Positions 43,854-52,734 of a stretch of DNA of 64,000 bases are shown piece after piece. Under the pieces are notes generated by a model. The model saw only the letters and a list, made by a program, of their open reading frames with translations, did no database searches and had not been told where the DNA came from. Source of the DNA: Ginsengibacter hankyongi (GTDB taxonomy: Bacteria; Bacteroidota; Bacteroidia; Chitinophagales; Chitinophagaceae). Location: contig NZ_VYQF01000004.1 in the NCBI RefSeq assembly GCF_008710285.1, positions 248,001 to 312,000 of the forward strand, in the 5' to 3' direction. Within the stretch, counting starts at the first letter, position 1, and every line of letters starts with the position of its first letter. The position numbers were made by a program, and so were the translations under genes.

Positions 43854-46220
43854 TTAAAATTTATACGATAAAGTTGCACCATAAGTTGCAGGATCGCCTA
43901 AATGCACAGCGCCAAAATCGTATGCATAAGCAATATATTTTTTATCGCTTGTATTTCTGCTCCATAAAAATAAATCGCAATATTTTGATGAAACACCTAC
44001 CCTCAGGTTGATTAAACTATAAGGAGATTGTTTGATAGTATTCGCAAGATCAAAATATTCTGTACCAAGATGCAGCCATTCAACCCGTGCTATTAATTTT
44101 GTCTGCTTTGATGCTGCCAGGCTGTAATTGTATTGTAGTGCAAGCATTGACGTTATATCCGGCGTAAAAATCTGTTTCTTTCCATTCAGATCTACCGATT
44201 GGCCATTCTGAGATACCTTTAATGAAGTATATTTTGCATCGGTATAGCCGAAGTCGTAATCAAATTGTAAGCCTTTTAACGGCGCTGCAGAGAGTTCAAG
44301 GTCTGCTCCTTTGCTGGAAAGCTTTCCTGTATTTTTTGTAACAGTAATAGCATCTGGCAAAATAAGTGTGGGCACTTGTGCATCATTAACATGGGTAAGA
44401 AAAACTGCAATATTTAATCTCAAGCGATCATTAAAAAGTGTGTTCTTAATACCTGCTTCAAAATTATTGCTGTACTCTGGTTTATAAGAGTACAGCGGTG
44501 GCTGCGAAGGATCAGAAGACAATTGTGTTAGACCGCCTGTTCTGTAACCACGGGTGTAAGTAAGGTACGCATTACTGTTAGATGCCACATGATAACTCAA
44601 TCCCAGCTTTGGTGAAATTGCACTATAGTTTACAGTGCCTGCAGTGTCAGGCTGTGTAACAAATGTACCCTGGCCATCCTTCTGGTATTCTCCTTCAACA
44701 TTAAGTTTTCTATTTTCATAATCATAACGAAGGCCTGCAATGAGATCGAGTTTTTTATTTATAGAATAACTTGTTTGTCCATAAAATGCAATGCCGGTAT
44801 TTTTTCCTGTAGTTGTATTTATGATAGAAAAGTTGGAATCAGGTACGCCCAGCATTCCTGCATCTTTCCCGAAGTGAGTAGCCTGTTTTGTAGGGTTATC
44901 CTGGTAAAAAAAATAAGTACCCGCAGTCCATTTAAAAGAAGAACTTTTATTTGCAGGCGAACTAAAACGCAATTCCTGCGTAAACACTTTCACGTTATTC
45001 CATTTATTACCATAGTTATTAATAATGGTCACAGCATCTGCAGGTGAAAAATCACCATCAAGAGGCGCATTATAATAACGATGATTTTGTTGCCATGAGG
45101 ACAGCGAAGTAAAGTTAAATGCAGTTCCGGAATGATTTAAAGTTAATGAAGCGTTTACTGTATTGTCAAACATTTTGCCAATTGCATTTTGACTAAGCTG
45201 AAACGGATCTTTAAATGCTTCGTCTACCCCAAACACCAAAGGAAAGGCTCCGTCATTTTTATTGTTTTGATGTTTTACATTTAATGTGATGGCCCATCTT
45301 GCATCCGGTATATATTTAAGATAATAATTACCGGTTATGCCCTGCTGGTTATCAAACGAACTATTATTGAACTTGTTGGTATAAAAACCATCGCGTTTAT
45401 TGAACATTGCAGAAGCGCCAAAGAACAATTTGTTTTTTATAACGGGCAAGCGTATTCCGGCACTATATCTCTGTTCGCCATGGTTGCCGATGTTTAATTC
45501 TACAAATCCATTGGTTGCATTAGTTGGTTGTTTGGTGATAATATTGATTACTCCACCCATTGCATTTCTGCCATATAGAGTTCCCTGTGGGCCTCTCAAT
45601 ATTTCTATGCGTTCAATATCATTAAGATTTGAAATATATGTATCAAGGCTAAACTGGTTTACCCCATCAATATAAGTAGCCACTGCCGGATCGTAAGAAG
45701 TGGTAACGATACCGCGGATGGAAGTTACATTACGATCGTCGCCTGAATTATTCGAATACAAATTTGGTACAATAGCCGTAAGTTCCTTACTGTTCCATAA
45801 CTTGTATTGGTGAACTTGTTTTGATGAGATGGAGGTTGTGCTTAACGGAATATTCTGCAGCGATTCTTCTTTTTTCTGGGCAGTTACAACCACTGCGTCC
45901 AACTGTACCATAGCATCGATAAGTTGAATGTTTAAATTTGCTCCGCTTGTGGTTACAACTACTTCTTCATTTTTATCTGCGTAGCCAACTGCTGATACAG
46001 AAACATTATATGTTCCCGCAGCAATGTGCTGAAAGCTATAATTGCCCCGTGCATCACTAACGGTTCCTGCATTTGTATTTAATAAGTGAATAAAGGCATC
46101 TGCAACAGGTTGTGATTTACTGTTTGTAATAGTTCCAGTAATAACCTGGCTATGTACTGCGGCGCTTGCCAGCATTAACAGCATGGCAAACAAAATTTTT
46201 TTTCTTATGATCTTGAGCAT
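43854..46220 (-). CDS. TonB-dependent outer-membrane receptor (non-SusC)
   Basis: A 788-residue receptor. Order: signal peptide (to about VHSQ), CarboxypepD_reg-like domain (VITGTITNSKSQPVADAFIH, then NYSFQHIAAGTYNVSVSAVG), plug with QLDAVVVTAQKKEESLQNIP and IEILRGPQGTLYGRNAMGGV, and a 22-strand-type barrel ending YGATLSYKF. The plug style is that of siderophore/vitamin/sugar receptors (FecA-like), shorter than SusC and without a SusD partner. As last gene of the operon with the sucrose symporter, fructokinase and amylosucrase, it is the likely outer-membrane gate for sucrose or a related small glycoside. An iron or other ligand cannot be excluded from sequence. Confidence 0.92.
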   Translation of the reverse strand: MLKIIRKKILFAMLLMLASAAVHSQVITGTITNSKSQPVADAFIHLLNTNAGTVSDARGNYSFQHIAAGTYNVSVSAVGYADKNEEVVVTTSGANLNIQLIDAMVQLDAVVVTAQKKEESLQNIPLSTTSISSKQVHQYKLWNSKELTAIVPNLYSNNSGDDRNVTSIRGIVTTSYDPAVATYIDGVNQFSLDTYISNLNDIERIEILRGPQGTLYGRNAMGGVINIITKQPTNATNGFVELNIGNHGEQRYSAGIRLPVIKNKLFFGASAMFNKRDGFYTNKFNNSSFDNQQGITGNYYLKYIPDARWAITLNVKHQNNKNDGAFPLVFGVDEAFKDPFQLSQNAIGKMFDNTVNASLTLNHSGTAFNFTSLSSWQQNHRYYNAPLDGDFSPADAVTIINNYGNKWNNVKVFTQELRFSSPANKSSSFKWTAGTYFFYQDNPTKQATHFGKDAGMLGVPDSNFSIINTTTGKNTGIAFYGQTSYSINKKLDLIAGLRYDYENRKLNVEGEYQKDGQGTFVTQPDTAGTVNYSAISPKLGLSYHVASNSNAYLTYTRGYRTGGLTQLSSDPSQPPLYSYKPEYSNNFEAGIKNTLFNDRLRLNIAVFLTHVNDAQVPTLILPDAITVTKNTGKLSSKGADLELSAAPLKGLQFDYDFGYTDAKYTSLKVSQNGQSVDLNGKKQIFTPDITSMLALQYNYSLAASKQTKLIARVEWLHLGTEYFDLANTIKQSPYSLINLRVGVSSKYCDLFLWSRNTSDKKYIAYAYDFGAVHLGDPATYGATLSYKF

Positions 46221-46276
46221 TTAATTGAGTTTTAAAGAAATAGTCCCTGGATAAGTTGAAACAGGTTTGTTATAAG

Positions 46277-49200
46277 TTATTTAATAAAAAATTGTATAGA
46301 TGATAATGCAGCACTGGTAGTTATTTTTTGATCTTTTGCCTTACTTACAATATAAATATTATGAAGTTTTCCATCATTAACCCCGGTTAGAGCACCGCTT
46401 AATGTTGCAAATTGCGGAGACGCTTTTCCAGGTTTTCCTGCCGCGCCTTCGCTTAAACCTGCAAAAGTAAATTCACCTATTTTGTTTCCTGAAGGTGCGT
46501 CAACATGCAATTCAAACATGTAGCCCGATACTGGGGGCTTCTGCCAGCCCATTGTTATAACAGCACGTGAAATGCCTGAAGGATCAATACTATCAATGCT
46601 GAACCAACCTGTGTTTTGTGGCAATACCATATACGTAGTTCCATTGAAAACTGCTTTACTAAAGCCTTGCATTTGCTGCACGCCGTCAAATGAAATTTTA
46701 CTGTTATGCAATGCAACAGAATTACTGCCCATCAAAGGCTTGATATTATTTCCGCCATTGTCAGTATAATCTGCGGAAATGTATAATACGCCGTTATCTT
46801 TTACAGGTTTGTTTAAGGTTGCGTTTACCTGGCCTTTTGCGGGTAAAGATTTTATTTTTTTGTTTTGAGCCGCGAGGGATAACACCCATGATATAATTTG
46901 TTTAGCATCGCTTTCTTTTAAATTAGGATGCGCAGCCATTGCCACCTCGCCCCATGCGCCGCTTCCGCCTTTTATTACTTTTTGCGCAAGATAGGTCATG
47001 GCATTTGGATCTTTTTGATAACGCTGTGAGACCATCGTAAATGCAGGCCCGATTGATTTTTCATCTACCTTATGGCAACCTTTGCAGTCTAAAGACATCA
47101 TTAAATTTTTACCCATCATAACCTGGCTTATCAGCTGGTGACCCTGTGTTGATCCTGCTTTACCGGTACCTTCTGCATAATCGGCTGAAACAACCAGGTT
47201 GCTCAAATCTTTTACTTTGGCTGTATCATCTTTGTCGTTAATATCAACGTGGTATTTTACATCGTGGCCGGGGAAGTAAAATGTTTTATTGCCATCAATC
47301 ACTATGTTTACGGTGGGTGCCTCGTTGCCTGCATATACATTTACCACGCTGCTTTTTGACGAAGCATTTTTATCATCTTTTACTTCTGCTGAAATCGAAT
47401 AGTCGCCGACGTTAGTTAGCGTGTATTGGAGCTTTGGTTCGTTTGTATTAACCTTTGTGCCATTGCCCAGATCCCACACATAGGATAGCTTATCATTGTC
47501 GGGGTCTTTTGCGGCAACGGTCGCTGTTATTTGCAAAGGCAGATCCCCCGATGTTTTATCCACGCTTATTGAAGAGATTTCCGGAGGCCTGTTTCCTGAG
47601 ATATAATCGATGCGTGCCAAGCCGGCATCAGGGTTTTTGGCAAACCATCCGCTGCCATATTCTAATACATAAATTCTGCCGTCAGGACCAACTTCCATAT
47701 CAGAAGGGTTTGCAAATTTTGTATGTAACATGAAAGGTTCCATGTTATCAAAATCACCGTTAGGTAACATCGTCACTACTTTTATCCAGCCGCGTATCCA
47801 TTCATAAATAAACAGTTTCCCATTGTAATAATCCGGGTAACGGGTCTCTTCCGGGTATAAGTCCGGGTAATAAACCGGCCCGGCCATTGCACACCTGCCG
47901 CCGCTTCCCACCTGCGGAAAATCTTTTGAAGCTGCATAAGGATACCAGATAAATGCAGGTTGCGCCGGAGGTAATTGCTGTAACCCGGTGTTATTGCGTG
48001 AATTATTTATAGGCTTTGCAGGATCGAATGCAGCACCGGATTGGCCTGTTGCGTAGTTGTATTCACGGTAAGGAAGATTGTTGGCGACGAAAAAAGGCCA
48101 GCCAAAGAAACCGGCTTTCCTTGCCTGGTTAAATTCATCATAGCCACGTGGGCCACGGGTATCCATACTGTCATTGTTTGCATCGGGGCCAACTTCTCCC
48201 CAATAGAGAAATCCAGTCTTTTGGTCTACAGAAATACGATAAGGGTTCCGGTCGCCCATTACATAAATCTCCGGCCTTGTTTTATTGGTGCCTTTTGGAA
48301 ATAAATTGCCATCGGGAATCGTATAGTTTCCTTGTTCATCTACATCAATGCGTAGTATCTTACCACGCAGGTCATTCGTATTTCCGGCACTGCGGCGATC
48401 ATCATAATGCTCATGACCGGGACGATCATCTAACGGAGCATAACCATGACTCGCAAAGGGTTGATTGGGTTCATCAAAAGGAGTTGTGTTGTCGCCTGTT
48501 GATAAATATAACATCCGATCTTTACCAAAAGCAATGGAACCGCCCGTATGGCAACATATTTCTCTTTGAGAATATAATTGCAAAATCATTTTTTCTGATT
48601 TTGGATCAATCGAATCATTATTAAAAGTGAAACGGGATAAACGATTCACGGAGGTATCTACGGGGCTATAATATATATACACGTAATGATTATGTGCAAA
48701 ATCAGGATCCTTCTGAATGCCCAGTAATCCTTCTTCTGCGTTGACTCCGGGTGTATGTAGCGTTTTCCAGTAAACATTCAAGAAGCCCACCTGCTTCACT
48801 GTTTTAGTATCGTTTTTATATAACAATATTTCTCCGCGCCTTTGTGCAATCAGTACGTCAAGGTTTGGAAGAATCGTCATTTCTGTTGGTTCAAAAAAAG
48901 TGCCCTGCACCAACTGTGTTTTTACAAAGCGGTCTTCTTCTGGTATGGGTGGCGTCTTTACTTTTGCATAATCCAATTCTTTATTGTCGCCCATTGCATA
49001 TTTAATTCCGCCGAGAATGTGCTTTAAATAATTGGGTTCGCTGTACGATTCTTCTGTATGGCCCAGCTCAGTGTACCATGCTCTTCCGCCATCATAATCA
49101 TGATACCAGGCCATAGGATGATATTCTCCGTTAGTACCGCCTTTATAACTTTTTTCATCAATGGTTAACAATACATGTACATCGTTGCTAAGATTTTTAA

Positions 49201-49723
49201 AATTATACCACTCGTCTTTTCTTATCCAGGGATCGGGTAAATGTTTGGTAGAAATATCATTCTTGTCTACTACGTGTAGGCTTGCCTGTTGTTGTTCTGG
49301 ATGGCCATTGAAATTAGCTCCTACCAGCCTCGTGTACCAGCCCCAATGATAGCCTGCATCTGTTGCGGCATGAATGCCAACAAATCCGCCGCCGGCTTCA
49401 ATGTAACGCTGGAAGGCATTTTCCTGGTAATTATTTAAAAGGACATCATCGTTATCAGTTGTACTTAAAAATACTACTGCCGCGTACTTTTTTAAGGTAT
49501 CCTCGTTAAACATTTCCGCATTGGAAGTGGTATCTACATCAAAGTTATTTTCCTGTCCTAGTTTTATAATGGCGTTAGCTCCTGTAGCTATAGAGGAGTG
49601 ATGAAATCCAGCTGTTTTGGTAAACACCAATAGCCTGGGCGTGCCTGAACGTTTGTTACAACTGTAAAGAAATAAAATGAAAACGGAAATCATAACCGGG
49701 CAAAATCGTGTGCAATTTTTCAT
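46277..49723 (-). CDS. Multidomain lipoprotein: ThuA, sugar/sorbosone dehydrogenase-like propeller, PKD, cytochrome c, CBM6-like
   Basis: An 1148-residue envelope lipoprotein (FLYSC, Cys22). Domains in order: ThuA-like (about 28-245; LLVFTKTAGFHHSSIATGAN, GGGFVGIHAATDAGYHWGWY), PQQ-type glucose/sorbosone dehydrogenase propeller (about 265-730; FFEPTEMTILPNLDVLIAQR, ICCHTGGSIAFGKDRMLYLS), PKD (about 735-815; DNDKLSYVWDLGNG), cytochrome c with CKGCH at 880-884 and probable axial Met929, and a CBM6-like C-terminal domain (about 950-1148). Known as a recurrent Bacteroidota architecture. It could oxidise a sugar and pass electrons through its own haem. In a sucrose operon it may act on glycosides outside the cell; the true substrate is unknown. 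Confidence 0.9.
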   Translation of the reverse strand: MKNCTRFCPVMISVFILFLYSCNKRSGTPRLLVFTKTAGFHHSSIATGANAIIKLGQENNFDVDTTSNAEMFNEDTLKKYAAVVFLSTTDNDDVLLNNYQENAFQRYIEAGGGFVGIHAATDAGYHWGWYTRLVGANFNGHPEQQQASLHVVDKNDISTKHLPDPWIRKDEWYNFKNLSNDVHVLLTIDEKSYKGGTNGEYHPMAWYHDYDGGRAWYTELGHTEESYSEPNYLKHILGGIKYAMGDNKELDYAKVKTPPIPEEDRFVKTQLVQGTFFEPTEMTILPNLDVLIAQRRGEILLYKNDTKTVKQVGFLNVYWKTLHTPGVNAEEGLLGIQKDPDFAHNHYVYIYYSPVDTSVNRLSRFTFNNDSIDPKSEKMILQLYSQREICCHTGGSIAFGKDRMLYLSTGDNTTPFDEPNQPFASHGYAPLDDRPGHEHYDDRRSAGNTNDLRGKILRIDVDEQGNYTIPDGNLFPKGTNKTRPEIYVMGDRNPYRISVDQKTGFLYWGEVGPDANNDSMDTRGPRGYDEFNQARKAGFFGWPFFVANNLPYREYNYATGQSGAAFDPAKPINNSRNNTGLQQLPPAQPAFIWYPYAASKDFPQVGSGGRCAMAGPVYYPDLYPEETRYPDYYNGKLFIYEWIRGWIKVVTMLPNGDFDNMEPFMLHTKFANPSDMEVGPDGRIYVLEYGSGWFAKNPDAGLARIDYISGNRPPEISSISVDKTSGDLPLQITATVAAKDPDNDKLSYVWDLGNGTKVNTNEPKLQYTLTNVGDYSISAEVKDDKNASSKSSVVNVYAGNEAPTVNIVIDGNKTFYFPGHDVKYHVDINDKDDTAKVKDLSNLVVSADYAEGTGKAGSTQGHQLISQVMMGKNLMMSLDCKGCHKVDEKSIGPAFTMVSQRYQKDPNAMTYLAQKVIKGGSGAWGEVAMAAHPNLKESDAKQIISWVLSLAAQNKKIKSLPAKGQVNATLNKPVKDNGVLYISADYTDNGGNNIKPLMGSNSVALHNSKISFDGVQQMQGFSKAVFNGTTYMVLPQNTGWFSIDSIDPSGISRAVITMGWQKPPVSGYMFELHVDAPSGNKIGEFTFAGLSEGAAGKPGKASPQFATLSGALTGVNDGKLHNIYIVSKAKDQKITTSAALSSIQFFIK

Positions 49724-49801
49724 GTGATATTTTAAAATGATGGTTTCTGGTAAATTATTATTTTGATCAAATGTACTTAAAATACAAAACTTGAGGGGGA
49801 T

Positions 49802-51748
49802 TTATACATCTTCCATTATATGAAAGCCATAAGGCTGAATTATCAGGTACTCGTCATCGTTAGCTACCCTGTATTTTTCCTTCGACCAATGATCATATAA
49901 TTTTTCTGGCGTAAAGCCACTTTCTTTAAATGCATACCAGGTTATGTATGCCGGCTTACCGCTGAAATTATACAAGCAAAATATTTGTTGTTCTTTAGCG
50001 GCTCTTATAAACGCAGCAACATGAATGTTATGTGGCGTTATCCATGTAAGGTTACTGGTGTCGGCGATTGCGGGTAATTTTCGTCTTATGGCAAGGAGTT
50101 TTTGAGTTCCTTTAAAAATTCTATTTTCAATAGATCCTTCCTTATCTTTTAAATTATTTTTATTCCAGTTAATTACCGGCCGGTGCATCCACCTGTTATC
50201 ATAACTTTTCCCGGCATCGTATAAATAAGAAGTATCATTGGTGTACCCAACTTCATCTCCATAAAATATCATAGGAAGGCCGCCAATGAAAAAACTAAAC
50301 GATTGCATCAATAAAATTTTATCGATTGATTTCGTTATTTCATCTTTATTATTCTCTTCAATTGCTTTCTGCAAGCCGCATAACGATGCTAAAGTACCGC
50401 TGATGCGGGCGTCACCGGTTTTTGGATTATAAGAGAATAATGCCCCCTTTGCAGGCGAGCCATAATAATTTCCTGAATAATAATTCTTTAAGAATTGCCG
50501 GTGTTCATAAGTATTAAAACCCGATTGCTGAATCATATAATCATCATAACCTAATCCGATATCATCATGGCAGCGGGTATAAGTAATCCATGAAGTGCCG
50601 TAAGGTTTTTGTAATAAAATATTTTGTGCAGCAAGCATAACCCTTGTATCGCTGGTTGCCAGGGCATCCCATTGCAAAGCCATTTGTGTGGCATTATAAG
50701 CGAAGTCACATTCTTTAGCAGTGAAGCTTTCGGTTCCGAAATAATTCATGATTTCTTTGGGAGCCACTATCGCTTCGCCCAAGAGTGCCATACCTGGTGT
50801 CGCTACTTCTGTGCAAAGTTTTATAAGCCTGAGAATAGTGTGTGCCTGTGGCAGGTTTTGGCAGGTAGTTCCCAATTGTTTCCAAATGAATGCAGGTGCG
50901 TCTATCCGTAATATATCTATGCCGAGGTTTGCATAAAAAAATATCGTATCAAGCATGGCAATAAACACCTCCGGGTTTGTGTAATTAAGATCCCATTGGT
51001 AATGATGAAAAACAGTCATTACCCATTTGTTGCATTCTTCAACCCAGGTGAAATTGCCGGGGGAACTTTCAGGAAAAATTTCAGGCATTGATTTTTCAAA
51101 CTCATCAGGAGTTTTTTTATCATCATACATATAAAAAAAATCCTGGTATTTTTTATCTCCTGCTTTGGCCTTCAATGCCCAATCATGATGACGAGAAGTG
51201 TGGTTGAGAACAATGTCAATCATGAGATACATTTCTTCTTCATTCATCTTTTGCTCGAGGTGTTGGAGGTCGCTTAGAGAGCCAAACCGTTTATCAACTT
51301 TTCTAAAATCGGAAACTGCATAGCCACCATCACTTTCGCCTTCGGGGCTTTCAAATAAAGGCATCAGGTGCAACACATTTATGCCAAGTTCTTTGAGGTA
51401 GGGTATTTTCTCTTCGAGTCCTGAAATGCTTCCGGAAAACCTGTCGACATATAAACTCATACCTGCAAGTTCATTGCTTAAATACCAGTTTTGTTTTTCA
51501 AGTTTAGCTATGTCCTTTTTTTGTAATTGTAAAGAACGTTTTTCAAAAGCGCTTACAATTGTTTCATTCAATCTGTCAAAGAAAAGAGGGCTTTTTTCGT
51601 GTGTGCCGTACAATTCATAAAATAACGAATGAATAGAAGAAGCATTGGCTATATATCTTGAAAAAAATGCGTTATGCTCTATCGTTCTTCCGGGGAATTG
51701 ATTGGCAATTATTTTTTCAATTTTTGAATGAACTTTAAAATCGTACAT
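49802..51748 (-). CDS. Amylosucrase-type GH13 enzyme (sucrose glucosyltransferase/hydrolase)
   Basis: A 648-residue cytoplasmic GH13 subfamily 4 enzyme. It follows Neisseria polysaccharea amylosucrase closely: LMPLFESPEGESDGGYAVSD (Asp140, the sucrose-binding counterpart of Asp144), QWDLNYTNPEVF, nucleophile Asp283 in ILRIDAPAFIWKQLGT, acid/base Glu325 in LLGEAIV, Asp395 in RCHDDIG and Arg519 in SYDNRWMHRP (counterpart of Arg509, which forms the sucrose salt bridge with the Asp). So sucrose is the donor; the product may be alpha-1,4-glucan plus fructose, or glucose plus fructose. The fructokinase 12 bp upstream would take the fructose. No signal peptide. Confidence 0.93.
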   Translation of the reverse strand: MYDFKVHSKIEKIIANQFPGRTIEHNAFFSRYIANASSIHSLFYELYGTHEKSPLFFDRLNETIVSAFEKRSLQLQKKDIAKLEKQNWYLSNELAGMSLYVDRFSGSISGLEEKIPYLKELGINVLHLMPLFESPEGESDGGYAVSDFRKVDKRFGSLSDLQHLEQKMNEEEMYLMIDIVLNHTSRHHDWALKAKAGDKKYQDFFYMYDDKKTPDEFEKSMPEIFPESSPGNFTWVEECNKWVMTVFHHYQWDLNYTNPEVFIAMLDTIFFYANLGIDILRIDAPAFIWKQLGTTCQNLPQAHTILRLIKLCTEVATPGMALLGEAIVAPKEIMNYFGTESFTAKECDFAYNATQMALQWDALATSDTRVMLAAQNILLQKPYGTSWITYTRCHDDIGLGYDDYMIQQSGFNTYEHRQFLKNYYSGNYYGSPAKGALFSYNPKTGDARISGTLASLCGLQKAIEENNKDEITKSIDKILLMQSFSFFIGGLPMIFYGDEVGYTNDTSYLYDAGKSYDNRWMHRPVINWNKNNLKDKEGSIENRIFKGTQKLLAIRRKLPAIADTSNLTWITPHNIHVAAFIRAAKEQQIFCLYNFSGKPAYITWYAFKESGFTPEKLYDHWSKEKYRVANDDEYLIIQPYGFHIMEDV

Positions 51749-51760
51749 GCCTTTACGTTA

Positions 51761-52711
51761 TTAATGCAGTATAAGATTATTCAAATGTTTGAATGCTTCC
51801 ATAGCGCCCATATATTCGCAGGTTCGTGCCCCGGCTTTATTGCCATTGGATATAATTTCTTTCCACTCTTCGCCACTTAGCGCCTGGATCATTTTTGAAG
51901 AATATTTACTTAGCTGGAATAATACAGCCCCAACAAATGCGTCGCCTGCACCGGTAGTATCTATAGGCTTTACAGGAATACTTGGAACAATTATTTTATT
52001 TTTTTGATACACCAGCATGGTTCCTTCTTTGCCCAATGTAATAGTAAAAGTGGCACCTGTTTTTTCTGATAAAATATTTGCCGCATCCGACACAGAATCT
52101 TTGCCCGTAATCAACATAGCTTCTTCATCACTTACTTTAAAAAAGTTACATTGTTGTATAAAATTCCATGATTGCTCAATAAAAAATTCTACATTATTTT
52201 TCCATAACAACTGGCGGAAATTTGGATCGAAACTTACAAAAATATTTTTCTCTTTCGCTTTTTGTAATAAGCTTTTATAAGCACCCTGCAAAGGACCCGG
52301 AAGAAATGCCGTGGCAGAGCCAAAGTGTATAATAGCACATTCATCTAAGTCAATTCCTGCAATGTCGTTTTCACTCAATTGTCCGTCTGCACCACGGTTA
52401 AAAACAAAGTCACGTTCTCCGTCTTCCATGAGTGATACAAAAGCGAAAGTTGTAAAATGATCTTTATCCTGTACCATCCACACGGTCGATACGCCAAAAT
52501 CTTTCATTACATCAACCAGTTGCTGGCCAAATGGATCGGCGCCCACCTTGGCTGATAACATTACATCGCCGCCTAACGCGGCAATAGCTGCGGCAACATT
52601 TGTGGGTGCACCTCCTGGCTTCTTTAAAAAATGTTCACCCTTTGAAAGTGATAACCCCGTGTCAGTGCAAATCATATCAATAAGCGCTTCGCCAATGCAT
52701 AGTATTTTCAT
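51761..52711 (-). CDS. Fructokinase (PfkB/ribokinase family)
   Basis: A 316-residue cytoplasmic sugar kinase. N-terminal signature ILCIGEALIDMI, substrate/GG switch KPGGAPTNVAAAIAALGG (33-38 GGAPTN) and the PfkB motif 2 DTTGAGDAFVGAVL (251-264) with catalytic base Asp257 are present. The PfkB fructokinases open in just this way ('GEAL.DMI...G...L..kPGGAP.NVA'). It would convert fructose released from sucrose to fructose 6-phosphate with ATP. It lies 12 bp before amylosucrase and 23 bp after the symporter, so co-expression is clear. Ribokinase or 2-keto-3-deoxygluconate kinase activity is the main alternative but fits the context less well. Confidence 0.92.
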   Translation of the reverse strand: MKILCIGEALIDMICTDTGLSLSKGEHFLKKPGGAPTNVAAAIAALGGDVMLSAKVGADPFGQQLVDVMKDFGVSTVWMVQDKDHFTTFAFVSLMEDGERDFVFNRGADGQLSENDIAGIDLDECAIIHFGSATAFLPGPLQGAYKSLLQKAKEKNIFVSFDPNFRQLLWKNNVEFFIEQSWNFIQQCNFFKVSDEEAMLITGKDSVSDAANILSEKTGATFTITLGKEGTMLVYQKNKIIVPSIPVKPIDTTGAGDAFVGAVLFQLSKYSSKMIQALSGEEWKEIISNGNKAGARTCEYMGAMEAFKHLNNLILH

Positions 52712-52734
52712 ATAGATAATTTTTTTAAAAATAG

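Noticed and set aside
43674-43871. Plus-strand ORF after trehalase
   Set aside because: It runs through the terminator hairpin into the TonB-receptor 3' end; it is chance reading.
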